A program made the translations under genes and the position numbers. Positions 10,551 through 22,850 of a stretch of DNA of 64,000 bases are shown here, piece after piece; position 1 is the stretch's first letter; each line of letters opens with the position of its first letter. This stretch comes from Kalaharituber pfeilii. Taxonomy: Eukaryota; Ascomycota; Pezizomycetes; Pezizales; Pezizaceae. The DNA lies in the NCBI GenBank assembly GCA_015179045.1, contig WHUZ01000100.1, positions 146,947 through 210,946 on the forward strand. Direction: 5' to 3'. The notes beneath the pieces are model-generated. The model searched no databases, was not told where the DNA came from, and saw only the letters and a list, made by a program, of their open reading frames with translations.

Positions 10551-13500
10551 GAGATATTTTTCAAAGTAGATTTTATCGCCCATTTACCGCAATACATATC
10601 AATATTCAACGAATATCTTAGATAAAAATAAAATACAAGATGGTTTTCCACACAAACAACACTATTAACGAAAACCCAACTTGTAGTGGGCAGCTATCAA
10701 CCCAATTGAACGCCGGGATTTCATAGTTCAGACCTTTAACTGATTTTAATTTCCCAGTAAAGCGACAACGGAAGTTTCAATACAATCTACTTTGAATCTG
10801 TTCTCGTGCCCAGACTCTCTTTGAATCCCTTTATTGAAACGAACGGGAAGTGAATCCACTTAATAGAGTATACAGCAGCAACACAATACATAAACGGTGG
10901 CACGTGCTAGTCTGGTCAGCAAGATAGTAGTAGAGTACTTGCTTAGTATGGCAGTCCCTTGCCCCGGCAGTAATTTTAATTCCATGAAAGAGCTGATTGT
11001 ACTGCATCATTACTGTAACGTAAATTTGGCGAGAGCCTTCGAACATTCCTCATCCATCTACATCCGAGATTCCTGATATTGTGGTGAGTGGTCATGATGT
11101 GATTGTCATTTAACATGCAGCAACCCCGGTTCTTGCAGGCGCATGCAGAGCGCAAGAGCTATTAACCCTTCCATGTGCTTAGCGAAAGGTATCGAATTAC
11201 AGAGCTTAGGCGCCTACATATGCGCATGCGCCATGCGGCCCTCACATCTAGGTAGTCTCGTGCCACACATCCAGGCTGCACGGGAGTACTAGTTTGCATC
11301 TGTGATTTGAGACGGCTCATCTGTCATGTCGCCCATCATCTGCGCTCACCTATTGTACCTAAGCTGAGCCTTGCATGCGAAAGAGGAAGGTGGAGCTGCC
11401 GCATGGTGCAGTATCCGCTATAATGTCCATATTCATTGCTAATATACTAATATTTTGAAATTTGTATTTATTATTGAACGAAGATCTGGGTTTAGCTACT
11501 ATAGAAGATTGTGCGAGACTAAGTGTATCCATTTGAATAACTGGAAAGGCAGAATAATACTCGTAGTATTAATAGTTATTAATATTCAGGATCACAACGT
11601 CGCGACTCTCCGCGAGGCTCACTCCTAGGTCAAGGCTTATGAGGCTCGATCCTACTGGCTGCCTCCTACTGTAGTGCCTCTTGAGTAGGTTCCTGACATC
11701 AGCCCAATTCTAGAAGAACTCAGCTAATACTCCACCGCCTACGCGCCCGCTGATGACTGTATGCACTAAGCAGTAAGATCAAGTTCAGCGCGTTTGGCTT
11801 AAGCGTAAGTTCGCCTGACCGCGGGAGCGGACATTTTCTAGGCTGCTAGTTGCCGCTCTGTAGGGCTGAATATGCAAAAGGCTTCTTATCAAGCTCTGGA
11901 CATATTTCAGTTTTTCTTTGTTTCTTATTTCCTTTATCAAGCTGAACTAGTTAGGCGATACGTATATGTGGGTACATAGATTAGCAGAGACCACAAGACT
12001 AGTATCCTGCAAATACCAAGTTTGACTTTAAAGAGGGATCAGGTATATCCTAAACCTAATGGGAGCAGGTAGTGACCCGGCATCAAGAACGTCTACGAGA
12101 GAATACGCATGTTTACATCATTACTCAAATATCCAGCGCAAGTAAATGAGCATACGTACGAAAAATTTATATACAATCTCAGCACCATATCTATGCAATA
12201 AACATGCATTGAGCTGATTTGCAGACTGGGATGAGCTGAGCTCAAGCTCAACTATAATTTTTACAACCGGAGTGCTCGATAAGTTCCCCTCAGGTTTGTG
12301 GGGCAATGATGCGAAGTGCGTCGGCAAATTTTATTGGCGGAATCCTTTTTTGTTGAACTGATATTTTGGATAAGTACCGGTATAAGGTTTGCCCCTAAAA
12401 TGAAGACCGGTCAAAAGAGCCTTCTTTTCTATTCCAGTGGCGTAACCTAAACTAGTACCTAGGTCAACCGGTCCGCGGGCGAGAGATTAAAGGTTTTCCC
12501 ACCTTACTCACTAGACAATTCCAGTCTCAAAACGCCATGTGAAAGCAACCTATTAGAAAGTAACGTTCTAGTAGGTGCTGGTAACTTATGATACTTGCAG
12601 CGCTGAGACTAACAGTGCCACAAGTAGTAACAATGACTCAATTCAACTCGTGGCCATGAGCTATGTCTAGTTCGGGCCAAAACACGAAGCATGTTACTTG
12701 TAACTTGTCTTATTTATGTCAAGTGCACATGACATTGTACGTCACCAGGGTTTACACGTGATAAGAGTGGATCAATAAGATAAGCAAGCTAAGGGTAACT
12801 TGCGTAGTCTGAATCTAAACCTAAGTGAGATGATGCGGTAACGGTCACGAGCGATTCACGGTTCGGTTTAATAATAGGTTTTAAGTGTTACTTAATCGTG
12901 GATTTATGTACCTGTGTGGCCCAACATGCCAGGGGGAAAGTTATAGAAAGGATACCTAATATGTAGTAGTGTCATAATAAATGCCTGTCGGTCTGGAGCG
13001 AGCGCCCGATCAATTGCGATCTCTCCGAAAAAAAGTAAAAAATAAAAAAAGAGGAAATGTATTTTTTTACATTGCCATCGGACACCGGTTGTTCTATTGC
13101 TCCACTTGCAATTCATAATACCAGCAGCAGCTCTTATAATTTGTGTCAAATATGGAACCTATGAAAATGACATCCATGCGCGGTAAATGTACATCAAAGT
13201 CTTCACATCCAATTTGAATAGAGGGATGGTACAAAGTATTTGTTTCATGCAAGGGGTGGTGCTAATAGATGAATCGATTCATATTCTGAGTACATATGTT
13301 TGCATGCGCAAGTGCGGAACAATATATCGTTATTTTGTTACTTAGTTATGGGTAGCATCATTGAACCCTGAATTTCTTCCGTGGGAAGTCGATGAAGATA
13401 TGCGGCAAGATACATCCTGAATGCATACATGTACCTTTGTGTTCTGCCCCAAACATGAAGAACCTGTTCTAGAGAAGAGATTTCATGTCTCAATTCGCTG

Positions 13501-14144
13501 TAAGTGAAGAATCATATACTACGACAGCAGAAATTCGTTCATAAATGACTACGGAGTTGTATGAGACCATTTTCTCCCATGAAAACATTCACAATACTCT
13601 TGGTAAAAGGATACAAGGCATTTGAACGATGCTCCTAAGCCTGTCTCATTGACCAGCGTCCCTCAAGTTACTTCCGGTGAGGGAATCCTGCGATAGGCAA
13701 TACTACGTTCGCAGACCAGCTAACGACGAGGCTTGGCACCACCTTAATTGGTAATTTAGTTTGTATACACCTCCACTGCCGAAATGTTCTCGTACATGTA
13801 CCTGTTCTCATATCCAAACTTCCTTCATTCTAGCGGCCAAGAAAAAGCTGGCTACGAAGGCAGGAATTGGTCATTTGGTGTTGACGTAACTGGTCGTTTA
13901 CTGGTCAACGACAGTAAGCAACCAAAATATGGAGTATCCCATCCAAGTCTGCGACAGCGGTTGGGCGCCAATTGCAATCCAAATTAAGTTAAATTATATT
14001 AATTTATCAAAGCTTATACCATACCGCAAGAGAATTCAGGCCATACATATTATATTCAATGCCGAGATGTCAACAAAATGGGAATTTCGTAGATTAGGGA
14101 CTGGCCGCGTGCCAAGCCCCCATGAGCGCAAGCTTTGAAAAAGG
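10551..14144. other. Anonymous AT-rich region
   Basis: Only short open frames and no recognisable domain, RNA gene or terminal repeat. Confidence 0.35.
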
Positions 14145-14155
14145 TGTCAAAGGAG

Positions 14156-14211
14156 TTTTTTTTTTTTTTTATTTCATTACTCGCGTGCCGCCTGATAGGC
14201 TATGGCGAGGT
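14156..14211 (-). mobile_element. Ultra-short tail-A retroposon (56 bp)
   Basis: Read on the minus strand it is a body of about 40 bp starting ACCTCGCCATAG, with inner stem GCCT/AGGC and outer stem CTCGC/GCGAG, followed by ATGAAAT and poly(A). A perfect 11-bp duplication, tgtcaaaggag, flanks it (14145-14155 and 14212-14222). It is the 3'-terminal stem-loop of the tail-A LINE and nothing else. Confidence 0.8.
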
Positions 14212-14222
14212 TGTCAAAGGAG

Positions 14223-15541
14223 AGCGTAAGGTAGGCACTTTACCTTAGAAAGGCAACAAAGTAGTAACAGACTTCGGGATGCTTATAATGGAATGCCTTG
14301 CACAAATACGTCAGTTTAACTGTAAAGAGCCGCCATTGAGGTCTGGAACCTGCGCACGCAAGATGCACCACTAGTGGAGGACCTCGCATTTCCTAGTACA
14401 GCAGTCAACCTCAAGTCACCTCAACATATAAATTCATGAATATCACCATTAATACTGCTTCTAAGTAATATCACATCAATTTCGGAGAGTGTCCTAGGCA
14501 GAGTCCAAATTCTCATCGAGGCCGGTACCCCTATAGCTCTATCTTTTTTCGCAATGTTTTTCATCATTCCCGGAGCTTGCATGCATATGCAACGCAGTGG
14601 GCTGTGCTCGAGAGAGCAAGAGCTGCATACCGCGCACGCTCCATCTGCAAGCCTTGCTGCCTACATTTGGTTCAACACAACTTCCACGCCTTGTGATGTT
14701 TTTAGTAGCACCTTTCTGCTTAGGAAGCGACATCGCAAGCTCCGGTTTTATGAGGTTGATGAAATAAAGATTCCAATTGACGTATATATGGCACCAAGAA
14801 TCTCCTCAATTCCAGATGCTCCCCCTATCGACAACCTCCAATTCCATAAATCCAATTCCATTTCACTCCAAAAACTAGATTTGTTCTTTAGAGCAAGCTG
14901 AACAACTTGTCGTCAACAATACCAGTCAGCGTCCTCCCCAGTATCAGTTTCCTATACCACAGCATAGCGTAACAACGTAGTGGAAAAGTCCACAATCCTC
15001 GAAAAATGCATTCTCCAATTGCAATTCCTCAGCGCAGAAATTGCGTTTGCGGCCACTCGGTGCCAGCCAATATCCAGAGATGCTCGATTTGTGAACGATA
15101 TGTATGGTAAGTTTCAGATGACATGTATCTGTGAGTGAAATTTGGTGCATCCCCATCAAGTGCAGGACTGTTTCTGCAACGTCCGGTCTACTGGGAAACA
15201 GCTATGGGGCCCATCAGACCAATCGCAAGCGTACCATGAATATATATCTCGAAACAAAATGTTTATATTGTTGACATGGAAATCCACTAACATATTACCT
15301 TTACAGGGAGAGCGCCCAACCTATACCAACAGAATTCGCGAGGGGAACAGCAACGGCTCAACACGCATACATTCCTCGTCTGTCGCGTAAAAATTTGCAA
15401 CTTGATCAAAAAACAGAATTAGCGATAGCAACACCGGCAACCTACCCCACCTATAGTCCTCTCCTTTCGTGTAAAGATTCAAAACTTGATCGAAAGGTGT
15501 CTATTTGTACGAGCCCGGGAAACCGCAAAAAACAAAAAGAG
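14223..15541. other. Anonymous region
   Basis: A 115-codon frame at 14554-14901 (+) has an ATG but no recognisable motif. I could not support it as a gene. Confidence 0.3.
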
Positions 15542-15612
15542 AGGTCGAACTGGGAGTCGAACCCAGGTTACAGGAATCAAAATCCTATGTGCTACCGTTA
15601 CACCATTCAACC
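15542..15612 (-). tRNA. tRNA-Gln (anticodon UUG)
   Basis: The minus strand folds as a tRNA. The acceptor stem is GGTTGAA/TTCGACC with one G-T pair. The D region has TGGTGTAACGGTAGCA (A box). The anticodon stem TAGGA/TCCTG encloses the 7-base loop TTTTGAT with anticodon TTG, and the T arm has CTGGGTTCGACTCCCAG (B box). No CCA is encoded, as usual in eukaryotes, and no intron is present. The length is 71 nt including the discriminator base T. Confidence 0.9.
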
Positions 15613-15691
15613 AATCATTGGAGTGACTCTAGTGGCAGCAACCCTTGAGGCCAAGGCTGGTGATCAGAGTGAAGTTAGATTTACTATACTA

Positions 15692-15853
15692 CAGTCGAAC
15701 TCTGCTATATTGGATAAGGCCAGGACCGGAGGTTTTATCCAACAAGACAAATATCCAATAATCCCCACTGGACCAATTCGGTTAGGCCAGCGATGTTGAT
15801 CCAACAAGACAGGTTATCCAATATGACAGGATCCAATATGAGAGGTTCGACTG
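15692..15853. mobile_element. 162-bp pogo/Fot1-like MITE
   Basis: The ends are inverted: the left reads CAGTCGAACTCTGCTATATT and the right ATATGAGAGGTTCGACTG. TA lies outside both ends (15690-15691 and 15854-15855). Internal repeats of tatccaata/ccaacaagacagg match those in the larger element at 21868-22669, so both belong to one family. It lies 79 bp from the tRNA gene. Confidence 0.75.
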
Positions 15854-15855
15854 TA

Positions 15856-17450
15856 CTTGTAGGCTCTAATCCTCTACAGAATTGTTGTCGAGACGCCATC
15901 TCGAACCACTGAGCTGTAATCAGGCTCAAGACTGGTCGAGGCTAGTCATAAGCTGTTCTCATACCAAGCGAGGCCACAAAAAAAAGCGGTTCTATTACGA
16001 AAATATGTATATGGTCGTACTAGTTTGAATCAGGCATTGAACAATACTACGGCGAGTCGAGAGACAATGAAAGCAGCGCCGTGAGATAATTTGGCAGTTA
16101 CTGGTATCGGTGAGAAGTAGTGTGCATGGAACATTTGGGTCAATCCATGAGCCCCTATACAGGCAGTGGGGTTGCAGCCAGCGTTGTGCGGGTACGGGTT
16201 GATTTATCGATGTATAACATTGCCGTTTAAGTGCTGGCAGTGCGCCAATTAATTAGTAGTTATAATCATCCAACTATCTATGAAAACAAATAATAACACA
16301 CGTGAGTTACTTTTTGCGCAATACACCAATGCTTAAGCTACGATTTATTAGAAAATATATCTACATCTCATCTCTTCAACTGGTAGGGGTAGCAACCTAG
16401 CCAACCCTGCCGGCCACAGGCCGAGCTTATGGGTCTCAGTTGAAGTTTATATAAGCTCCTACATGGACATTGAGATTTTTTTATTTTGTTTGTCACGTAG
16501 CCTCACATACAGGATACCATCCTAAGGCAGGGAAGATATCCAGATGAGTGTACAGCCTTCGTAGGTTAGTTAACCTTAGCACTTGTCGGGCTTGGCAGGT
16601 TGAGGACCAGTTGCCTTCCAATTGGGAGATCGACACTGCTTTCCAACTCAACCCCAACTCCCATCCTCTACAGGACCTTTCCCCCAGGCTATAGCAACTT
16701 CTCTCCGTCTTCTATTCGTGAAACAACACTTCCAACTGATGGTAGGCTTTACCACTTGTTACGCAATCAACAACCCACAGTTAACACGTCCATGGGCTCT
16801 AGGCCTCATCAGATATAGTCGATACTGATATACTACCACTGCAAGAGAGAACAAGGGTTGTTAATGTGTTGCCAGTTGCTCTGGGTCCGCCTGGTTCTGA
16901 AACTTACCAAACAATGGATTGTCTCAAAACAACTTTCCGCCGGCTAGCAAAGGGGATGATATTCAACTTCATAATGGAGAGGAAGTCAAACTATGCTCTT
17001 TGACTTTGGTTATTCTAGGAGATACGCCCCAGACCAGTGAATTTGCTGGATTTAAATCTCCATGCGCTCACTTTGGTTATCACTTTTGTCTCGTTCACAG
17101 TAAAGAAAGGTAATATTTCACATCTTTGCATTCTATGCGCATATTAACTAATATCTTCCAGAGGAGACCTTGATTTCAATGTAACTCTTGGAGGAAGGCA
17201 TCACCACGAGTAACGGAGACAAGAGAAGCAATCAAGACAATCAAGAATTTGAATACTGTTGCCAAACGCAATGCTGCATTTTAAAAGGTATAGATCTCAC
17301 TGACGGTATGTATATATTAATCAGAACTTACTACCAGCAATGACCACCTCCCCGCCAGTGCCCACCAGCGAGGCGCCTTCTGACAATGAGGCGCTTCTTT
17401 TGATGCCTTTAACTGACCTGTGCCTTAGTGTAGCAGTTAGCTCCCACAAT
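15856..17450. other. Anonymous region
   Basis: Short open frames only (for example 16600-16818 and 16919-17113, +), none recognisable. Confidence 0.3.
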
Positions 17451-17530
17451 CAGTACTCGTATACCGCCTCGTGGGCTATGACGAGATTGAATACAAAGGA
17501 AATAATAACAGGAAAGAAAATCAAAAGAGG
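17451..17530 (-). mobile_element. Eroded LINE 3' end, tail-A subfamily with CTCGT/ACGAG stem
   Basis: The reverse complement matches the LINE end at 24478-24580 over about 85 bp, including cctgttattatttc, ATCTCGTCATAGCCCACGAG and GTATACGAG. There is no poly(A) left and no target duplication was seen, so it is old. Confidence 0.55.
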
Positions 17531-17674
17531 CAATTTTGAACACAATAAACAAAAACTGTGGTCTCCTAGAAAGGAGGAGAGAAAGCAAAGTGGCTTCGGC
17601 AGGAGGAAGTGTAAAGTGGGACAGGAGGGCACTTACTAATTACACCTGGCTGTAGACTGGGAGGGGCGGTGGCA

Positions 17675-17739
17675 TTTTTTTTTTTATTTTATTTTTTTTA
17701 TTTCATTACTCGCGTGCCGCCTGTTAGGCTATGGCGAGG
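17675..17739 (-). mobile_element. Short tail-A retroposon
   Basis: An interrupted T run followed by the inverted tail-A body, with stem CTCGC/GCGAG and inner GCCT/AGGC. The 5' boundary is at or near CCTCGCC. No clear target-site duplication remains. Confidence 0.65.
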
Positions 17740-18733
17740 GTTTTTCTAAATACAAACTTGATAGAAATGAAAGAAAATGATAACCTGCTGAGCAATCCAC
17801 CCCGTCAAACCCCATTTACTGTGGACGAAGAAAATTTAGGAAGAGGAGGCACGCTGTTTCTGTGGAGAGGAATGGAGTACTGTGCACATGGTGTTTGGGT
17901 GCAGGTGGTTGGAGAAGAAGGACAAGAATGGCGCGCAGGTCACCTGGCGGTGCTGGGAGGCAGTCGATGAGTGGTTCGCCGGGCTCGATAGTCTGGACGA
18001 TACTACCTGCTACCTCATACTCTGCTCGAGTGTAGGATACTGCTGCATGTAGAGCGCACAAACGCATAAAAGAGGTAATTAGCGCATTAGCACTTGCTAA
18101 ATAGCATAGACTTAGGTTTTCGGTACACTTTTAAACCTCTGTCTAACTCTTGCCAAATGGGGAGAATACAGAACATGGAGACAGAAATGGCCGGGAGGGG
18201 AAAACGCACTGAGAAACCCTCCGGAGGTGGGCAGGGGGGAGGACGAACAAGTAGAACACTCTTCATTTCGATCATAACGGGGAGCAACGACGCCTCATGT
18301 GCTTATAGGATGGAAATTTCTTTTCTGTTACCGGTTTGTCGAGTACATGGAGATGGAGAAGCAGCGTACGGGGTGTAGAAAGATGTTGAGATTGCGTTAG
18401 GCAGTTTCTTCATAATTATTATTATACACTTTATAAATAGCCCGGACCTCGAAGGCCGAAAATAATAGTCTTGGCGCGAGAACACTCTCGAGCTATACTA
18501 TATAGTCAATCCTGGAGTTATTTCCCATTTTACATCTTTATATCGCAAGAGCCCGGTAGTCAGGCGTCGAAAGTCAGCCTGAAGGCTGTTCTATTACATC
18601 GTGCAATCTTTTAATCAATTGCGCCAAACAGCCGCTTAAACAGCCGCTGAGTGTCTGAAAGTCCGTACGGGCCTTGGCATTAACTAAGGTTTCTACTAGT
18701 TCCTTACTAAGACGAGGTCAGCTTCACACTCTT
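17740..18733. other. Anonymous region
   Basis: Short open frames only; no motif recognised. Confidence 0.3.
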
Positions 18734-18816
18734 ACATCTCCTCCCCTCTCACATCTCCTCCCCTCTCACATCTCCTCCCCCCTCCATCTCCTCCCCTCTC
18801 ACATCTCCTCCCCTCC
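18734..18816. repeat. CT-rich tandem repeat (about 17-bp unit, five copies)
   Basis: The unit is close to acatctcctcccctctc, with one shorter copy. It lies about 380 bp upstream of the start codon at 19197. CT-rich tracts are common in fungal promoters, so it may act as promoter sequence. Confidence 0.7.
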
Positions 18817-19196
18817 GCTGCACGCTCCTTTACAGACATTCTCCCGCTCCTCCTCCCTCCCCCATTTCTGCAATCCAATCACCTTGGTAATCCTTCTTAA
18901 CTCTTCTCCTACTTGAATTCATTTGCTTCATCAATCGCCTCGGTATTGGTACCACTACTAGAAGACCCTAACTCTATCTGCCAAAGACTGCCATATCTCA
19001 TCTTCTCATCGACTGACTTTACTTTTTTACTCCCATCCTTAAAGGTAAGATTCATCAAATCGCATTTAATACCGCATGAAAGCTCAAATACTATTTGTCT
19101 TAGTTGTATACGGACAACTGGCAGTGGAGGTCATTAAATTTACATCCCTGAGCGCACAATCCCATTAACTTTGTCAAATCTTCAAACGAAAATTCA

Positions 19197-19754
19197 ATGA
19201 GTGAAATACAGTCTCTTACCTCTTTCATTCACAATTCGACTTCCCTCTCAACTCAAAGCCCACTACTATAGTATGTCTCCTTCGAGCGTTCATCGAGAAT
19301 GGATCGCTGGCGCCCCGTGAATCTTTGGAGGTTCATTGCCCACATCCACCGCAAGCTGGTCCAGTGGTGGTGGCGTCACAATCAACCAAGAGCAACATTC
19401 TCACCTGTCCGCCCTTTCAGATGAAGACTATAAGATACATTATCTACTGTTGCGGGTTGCATCAGCAAATGTACAATTTTGCGGCGACACCGAATACGTT
19501 GTCGTCCCCCTCACCCGCCCTGCCATTGCGAAAGCTGCAAGTGGGGTTATGTGAAAAAAAAAAAGCCCCTCACCCCAACCTTACATCCAGTCCTAAGCTC
19601 ACCTAAATGGGCAACTATCCTTGACCGCCGAGGGCTTCTAGACTTTTCTGGTTCTATCGATTGGGAGAGAGAGCTTCCATACACATTTTACAGATATGGC
19701 GATACCCCAGATTATGAACTGCAAAGCTCAGGTTCTGTTGTTTTTTGTAGGTAG
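19197..19754 (+). pseudogene. Two-exon gene of unknown function, broken by a 49-bp retroposon
   Basis: The proposed exon 1 is 19197-19270 (ATG, start MSEIQSLT), ending in phase 2 before a GTATGT donor. A GTCCAG acceptor gives exon 2 from 19365, and the split codon TA+T then reads into GGGVTINQEQ. Exon 2 is open until a tail-B insert at 19517-19565 shifts the frame and adds a TGA. If that insert and one copy of the 10-bp duplication are ignored, the same frame continues (WATILDRRGLLDF, then YTFYRYGDTPDYEL) to TAG at 19752-19754, about 135 residues in all. Matching intron phase and frame on both sides of the insert argue for a real gene. No domain, signal peptide or homologue is recognised. An upstream open stretch ending in a good donor (AAG/GTAAGA at about 19044) could be a further exon or leader. 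Confidence 0.5.
19517..19565 (+). mobile_element. Ultra-short tail-B retroposon (49 bp) inside a coding exon
   Basis: The body starts GCCCTGCCATTGCGAAAGCT and ends GGGGTTATGTGA plus a poly(A) of about 12. The flanking duplication is cccctcaccc (19507-19516 and 19566-19575). It inserts 59 nt net, so it causes a frameshift. Confidence 0.75.
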
Positions 19755-20475
19755 GGAGTACCCTGATAGGGGTTTATTTGGGTAATGCAAGAAGTGACTA
19801 AAGGCGATGCCGCTAGAGCAGGAAGGTTAGCGACTGTGGACGAAATCGGAGCAACAAAGCTTCTGTGGGAGACGCGAAGGGGACAGCAGGAAATGTCTGT
19901 TCACATGTAGCAGAACCTCTTAACCGCTTAACAACGCGAATGGCTGAGTTCGGGAGTGATATGAGGAGCAGAAATAAGCTGGCAAGAGTATTGCAAAAGC
20001 AGGGTGACTGTACGAAACTTGTGACCTAATAATGGTAGATCCACGTAGGGACTTTAATGTTATAACGGGTGGATGCACTGTCACCCATGTTATGAAGAAA
20101 GAGCTCTTAATATGTCAATCCTAATTGAGCCTGGAACTGGCGGTGTAGTATGGATCATGCGAGCGTCAACGTACATGCTTTGGCAGGTTAGCTCGACTTT
20201 CCATTTTCCGATCTGTGTTTTAATCTCCGTACCTGTACCTTTTTCACTTGTCTCCTGATTTCATTACTTTTCAACCTCCAACTGGTATTCCATATAACTC
20301 GATTGCCGCAGCGTATAAGGTAGCTTTTACATCTTATTCACACAGTTGAGCACCTATAGTCTCTTGTGAATTTTTACGAAGTTTGGCGACTCAAGTAAAC
20401 GAAATTTCTACGAAAGCAAGAACGTGCCCCACCATGTGATAGGGCTCTGTGCACTGAACCTCAGGGTGTCATAAT
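19755..20475. other. Anonymous region
   Basis: No gene, RNA or repeat recognised. Confidence 0.3.
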
Positions 20476-20488
20476 AGTGTAATCCAGG

Positions 20489-21473
20489 GAGTATGAATGA
20501 GAAGGGGAGGGTAGGAGGGGGATACTGGAAATGGGACGGGGGAGGGGAGAAGAGATGGGGACGGGAGCGACAGTGTGGGATGGGGAGATCAGGGGAATGA
20601 GGAAGGGAGCAGAAAACGCGGTTGCGGCGCCGGCGAACCTGGTCATCCTAACGGACTCACAAGCCACGATAGCGGCGGTGAAGAAGGCAGGAAGCCGAGG
20701 AAAGGCCAGAACGGGGGACCTGAGAAGGGTGATGGAGTTGATTGCAGAGAGAAAAAAGAAAGGGGGGACGTACAGCTGATGTGGGTGAAAGCGCACATTG
20801 GCGTCGCGGGAAATGAGGCGGCGGACGCCGAGGCAAAGAAGGCGGCGGATAGGGTAGGAAAGTCAGTGGTGACAGAAGGGGGGCTGCGCCAGAAGTGGAA
20901 AAAGCTACGCGCGGGGGAAAGGAAAGAAGCGGGGTACGGAGGGGGAGCAGTGATGAAGTGGGGCAGGGGAGCAGCCACTACTTTCACTAGGCTGAGGACA
21001 GGGAAGGGGATAGGAAAGGAATGGGACATAAAAATAGGGAAGGCGGAGGAAGGAAGCAGGTGTGCGTGCGGCCAAAGGCAGACGGCTGGCATTCAGGTGC
21101 GAAGGGGTAGACTACCCGGAAGGGTGGGAGAAGTGGGAGGATGTGGATGCGAAGAAATGGGTGGAGCAGCAAGAGAACTGGGAGGCGGTGGATGTGCTGG
21201 AGGGGTTTTTCAGGTCGTTGAAGGTCTGAGAGGGGAGGGGACGAATTTTCGTTTGTACGAAGGTGGCGGCGGAGGCAAAGTGTAGCTATTTTTATTGCCC
21301 CGGCGGGGAGGGGTCGAGTTTTCCGTTTGTAGAGGTGGCGGCGGAAGGGTAGTTAGGTAAGCCTGCCTCCGGGCTTTGAGGGTCTAGACCCAGGGGCCCT
21401 GCCATGGCGAACAGCTGCATGCGGGGTCACGTGAAATTAAAAAAATAAAAAATAAAAATAAAAATAAAAAAAA
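20489..21473 (+). mobile_element. 5'-truncated Tad1-like LINE with tail B (985 bp)
   Basis: A 13-bp duplication, agtgtaatccagg, bounds it (20476-20488 and 21474-21486). The 3' end reads CCCTGCCATGGCGAACAGCT, then GCATGCGGGGTCACGTGA, then an A-rich tail of (AAAAT) type. It keeps the RNase H domain and C-terminal part of the second LINE ORF and lacks the endonuclease and reverse transcriptase. This copy identifies the short tail-B inserts elsewhere as ends of this LINE family. Confidence 0.85.
20531..21285 (+). pseudogene. LINE ORF2 remnant: RNase H and C-terminal region
   Basis: The first frame (20531-20779) carries the RNase H segment LVILTDSQATIAAVKKA, with its catalytic Asp. Near 20770 the frame shifts. 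The second frame continues with QLMWVKAHIGVAGNEAADAE, the His and Asp motif of fungal LINE RNase H, and then with a degenerate Cys-containing tail (CACGQRQ). The N-terminal parts of the ORF are missing because of 5' truncation. Composition is very purine-rich compared with the surroundings. It is not functional. Confidence 0.8.
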
Positions 21474-21525
21474 AGTGTAATCCAGGATAGTTTAGTATTT
21501 ACGGCCATAGACTGAAGAAAACGAA

Positions 21526-21529
<4 letters not shown>

Positions 21530-21556
<27 letters not shown>

Positions 21557-21595
21557 TCACATAACCCCGCTTGTAGCACTTGGCCATGGCAGGGT
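21530..21595 (-). mobile_element. Ultra-short tail-B retroposon (66 bp)
   Basis: Read on the minus strand it starts ACCCTGCCATGGCC, then AAGCGGGGTTATGTGATT plus poly(A). A perfect 15-bp duplication, aagaaaacgaagcat, flanks it (21515-21529 and 21596-21610). Confidence 0.8.
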
Positions 21596-21867
21596 AAGAA
21601 AACGAAGCATCCCATCCGCTCTACCATTTCTAAGCTTCAGATCGCCCAGCTTACAGTCGGTGACCACGTGGGAATCTCGGTGCGGTAGATTTTATCTTAA
21701 TTTAGTTTATACTTGTATCTCAGGTAGCAAAAGTGAGAACATATCAGCCTTCATGAACAAGTCGCAAGCAGACCTACAGTCTTATCCGTGGGTACTATCT
21801 TAAGCAATAATACTTGCTTGTTCCCCCAAAATCTTGCGGTATGTACGTGCATGGATTAACGCAGCTA

Positions 21868-22669
21868 CAGTCAAACCGGTCATATTGGATGACGCTGGGA
21901 CAGGTGGGTTTTCTCCAATAAGACAGGTAAGGTACCAGGTTATCTACTTACATAGGTTGGAGGGGAGAGTTAAATTTTTGTGCGATATACATGCAGTCAG
22001 AGCTCTAGTCGATCTGCACATGAATGATAACCTATATACAGGAGCAGGAGGTAATAGATGTCTATTTCAAAGAGTGCTTCAAGCTCAGCAAAGGCAAGCA
22101 CTGTTCAAGGTGCTGAGTGCAAGTGCGGCTAGGTCATCCTCTGGAACTGAAGTCCCGGGACCTTAGACAATGCATTACTGTCCTCAAGGTGTGAGATTGG
22201 TTCATTCTCCTCTGAGTCATCTTGGTCTTGATCAGCTAAGTCTTCAGCTGTAAACTCTGGCTAATAAATATTCGTTAGGTGATCCAATGTCACTTCTTCC
22301 ATGCCTTCAACTATCTTTTCAGCGGGATCCGCAAATTCGGTGATGTCAACATTGAGAGTATCGAAGTCTTCAGTTCTGACACTACCTTGTATAACAGTGG
22401 TCCAACAGTCAGTTAAAGCTCATGATCCTTGCTAGTATTTGTGTTATCCAATATGACAAGTCCAATTACTATGTAAATCTAGGAAACGGGCCAGCAAAAA
22501 TGCTAGCCATCCAGTAATGAAACTTTCCAATATTCTACACCGGCATAGTTTGGGCCGGGAAGTCCTCCTAAACCAACTCTGGCGGAGCAAGGGCAACGGG
22601 AAATTGGAAAGCGTTTATCCAATGACATGTTATCCAGTATGACAGGATCCAGTGTGAGAGGTTTGACTG
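21868..22669. mobile_element. Non-autonomous pogo/Fot1-like element (802 bp)
   Basis: The ends are CAGTCAAACCGGTCATATTG and its inverted partner CAGTGTGAGAGGTTTGACTG, with TA outside (21866-21867 and 22670-22671). Subterminal ccaatatgacag-type repeats match the 162-bp MITE at 15692-15853. No transposase frame is seen; a 110-codon frame at 21834-22166 is not recognisable. Confidence 0.75.
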
Positions 22670-22726
22670 TACTGTTTTCTACCGGGATGAGGTGCGGAAT
22701 AAATTTAACCCTCCACAAGCTGGATG

Positions 22727-22850
22727 TCAAATTCTATTCTGGTGGTTGAGATATATATTGTCACGCGTGGTCAGTTTTGGTGTAAAGCCTGCGTCGGGAT
22801 GTGGTGCATGTCGTGTTGTAGTGAATTACAGTAATGGGCCAATGCGCAGT
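22727..22850. mobile_element. Right-end fragment of TIR family D
   Basis: Resembles 28756-28870 (ttctggtggttgagatata, tgcgtcg, gaattacagtaa) and the ends of the element at 32353-33408. Divergence is high, so the assignment is tentative. Confidence 0.4.

Noticed and set aside
15395..15799. 134-codon plus-strand frame
   Set aside because: It runs through the tRNA-Gln gene and into the MITE, so it is chance.
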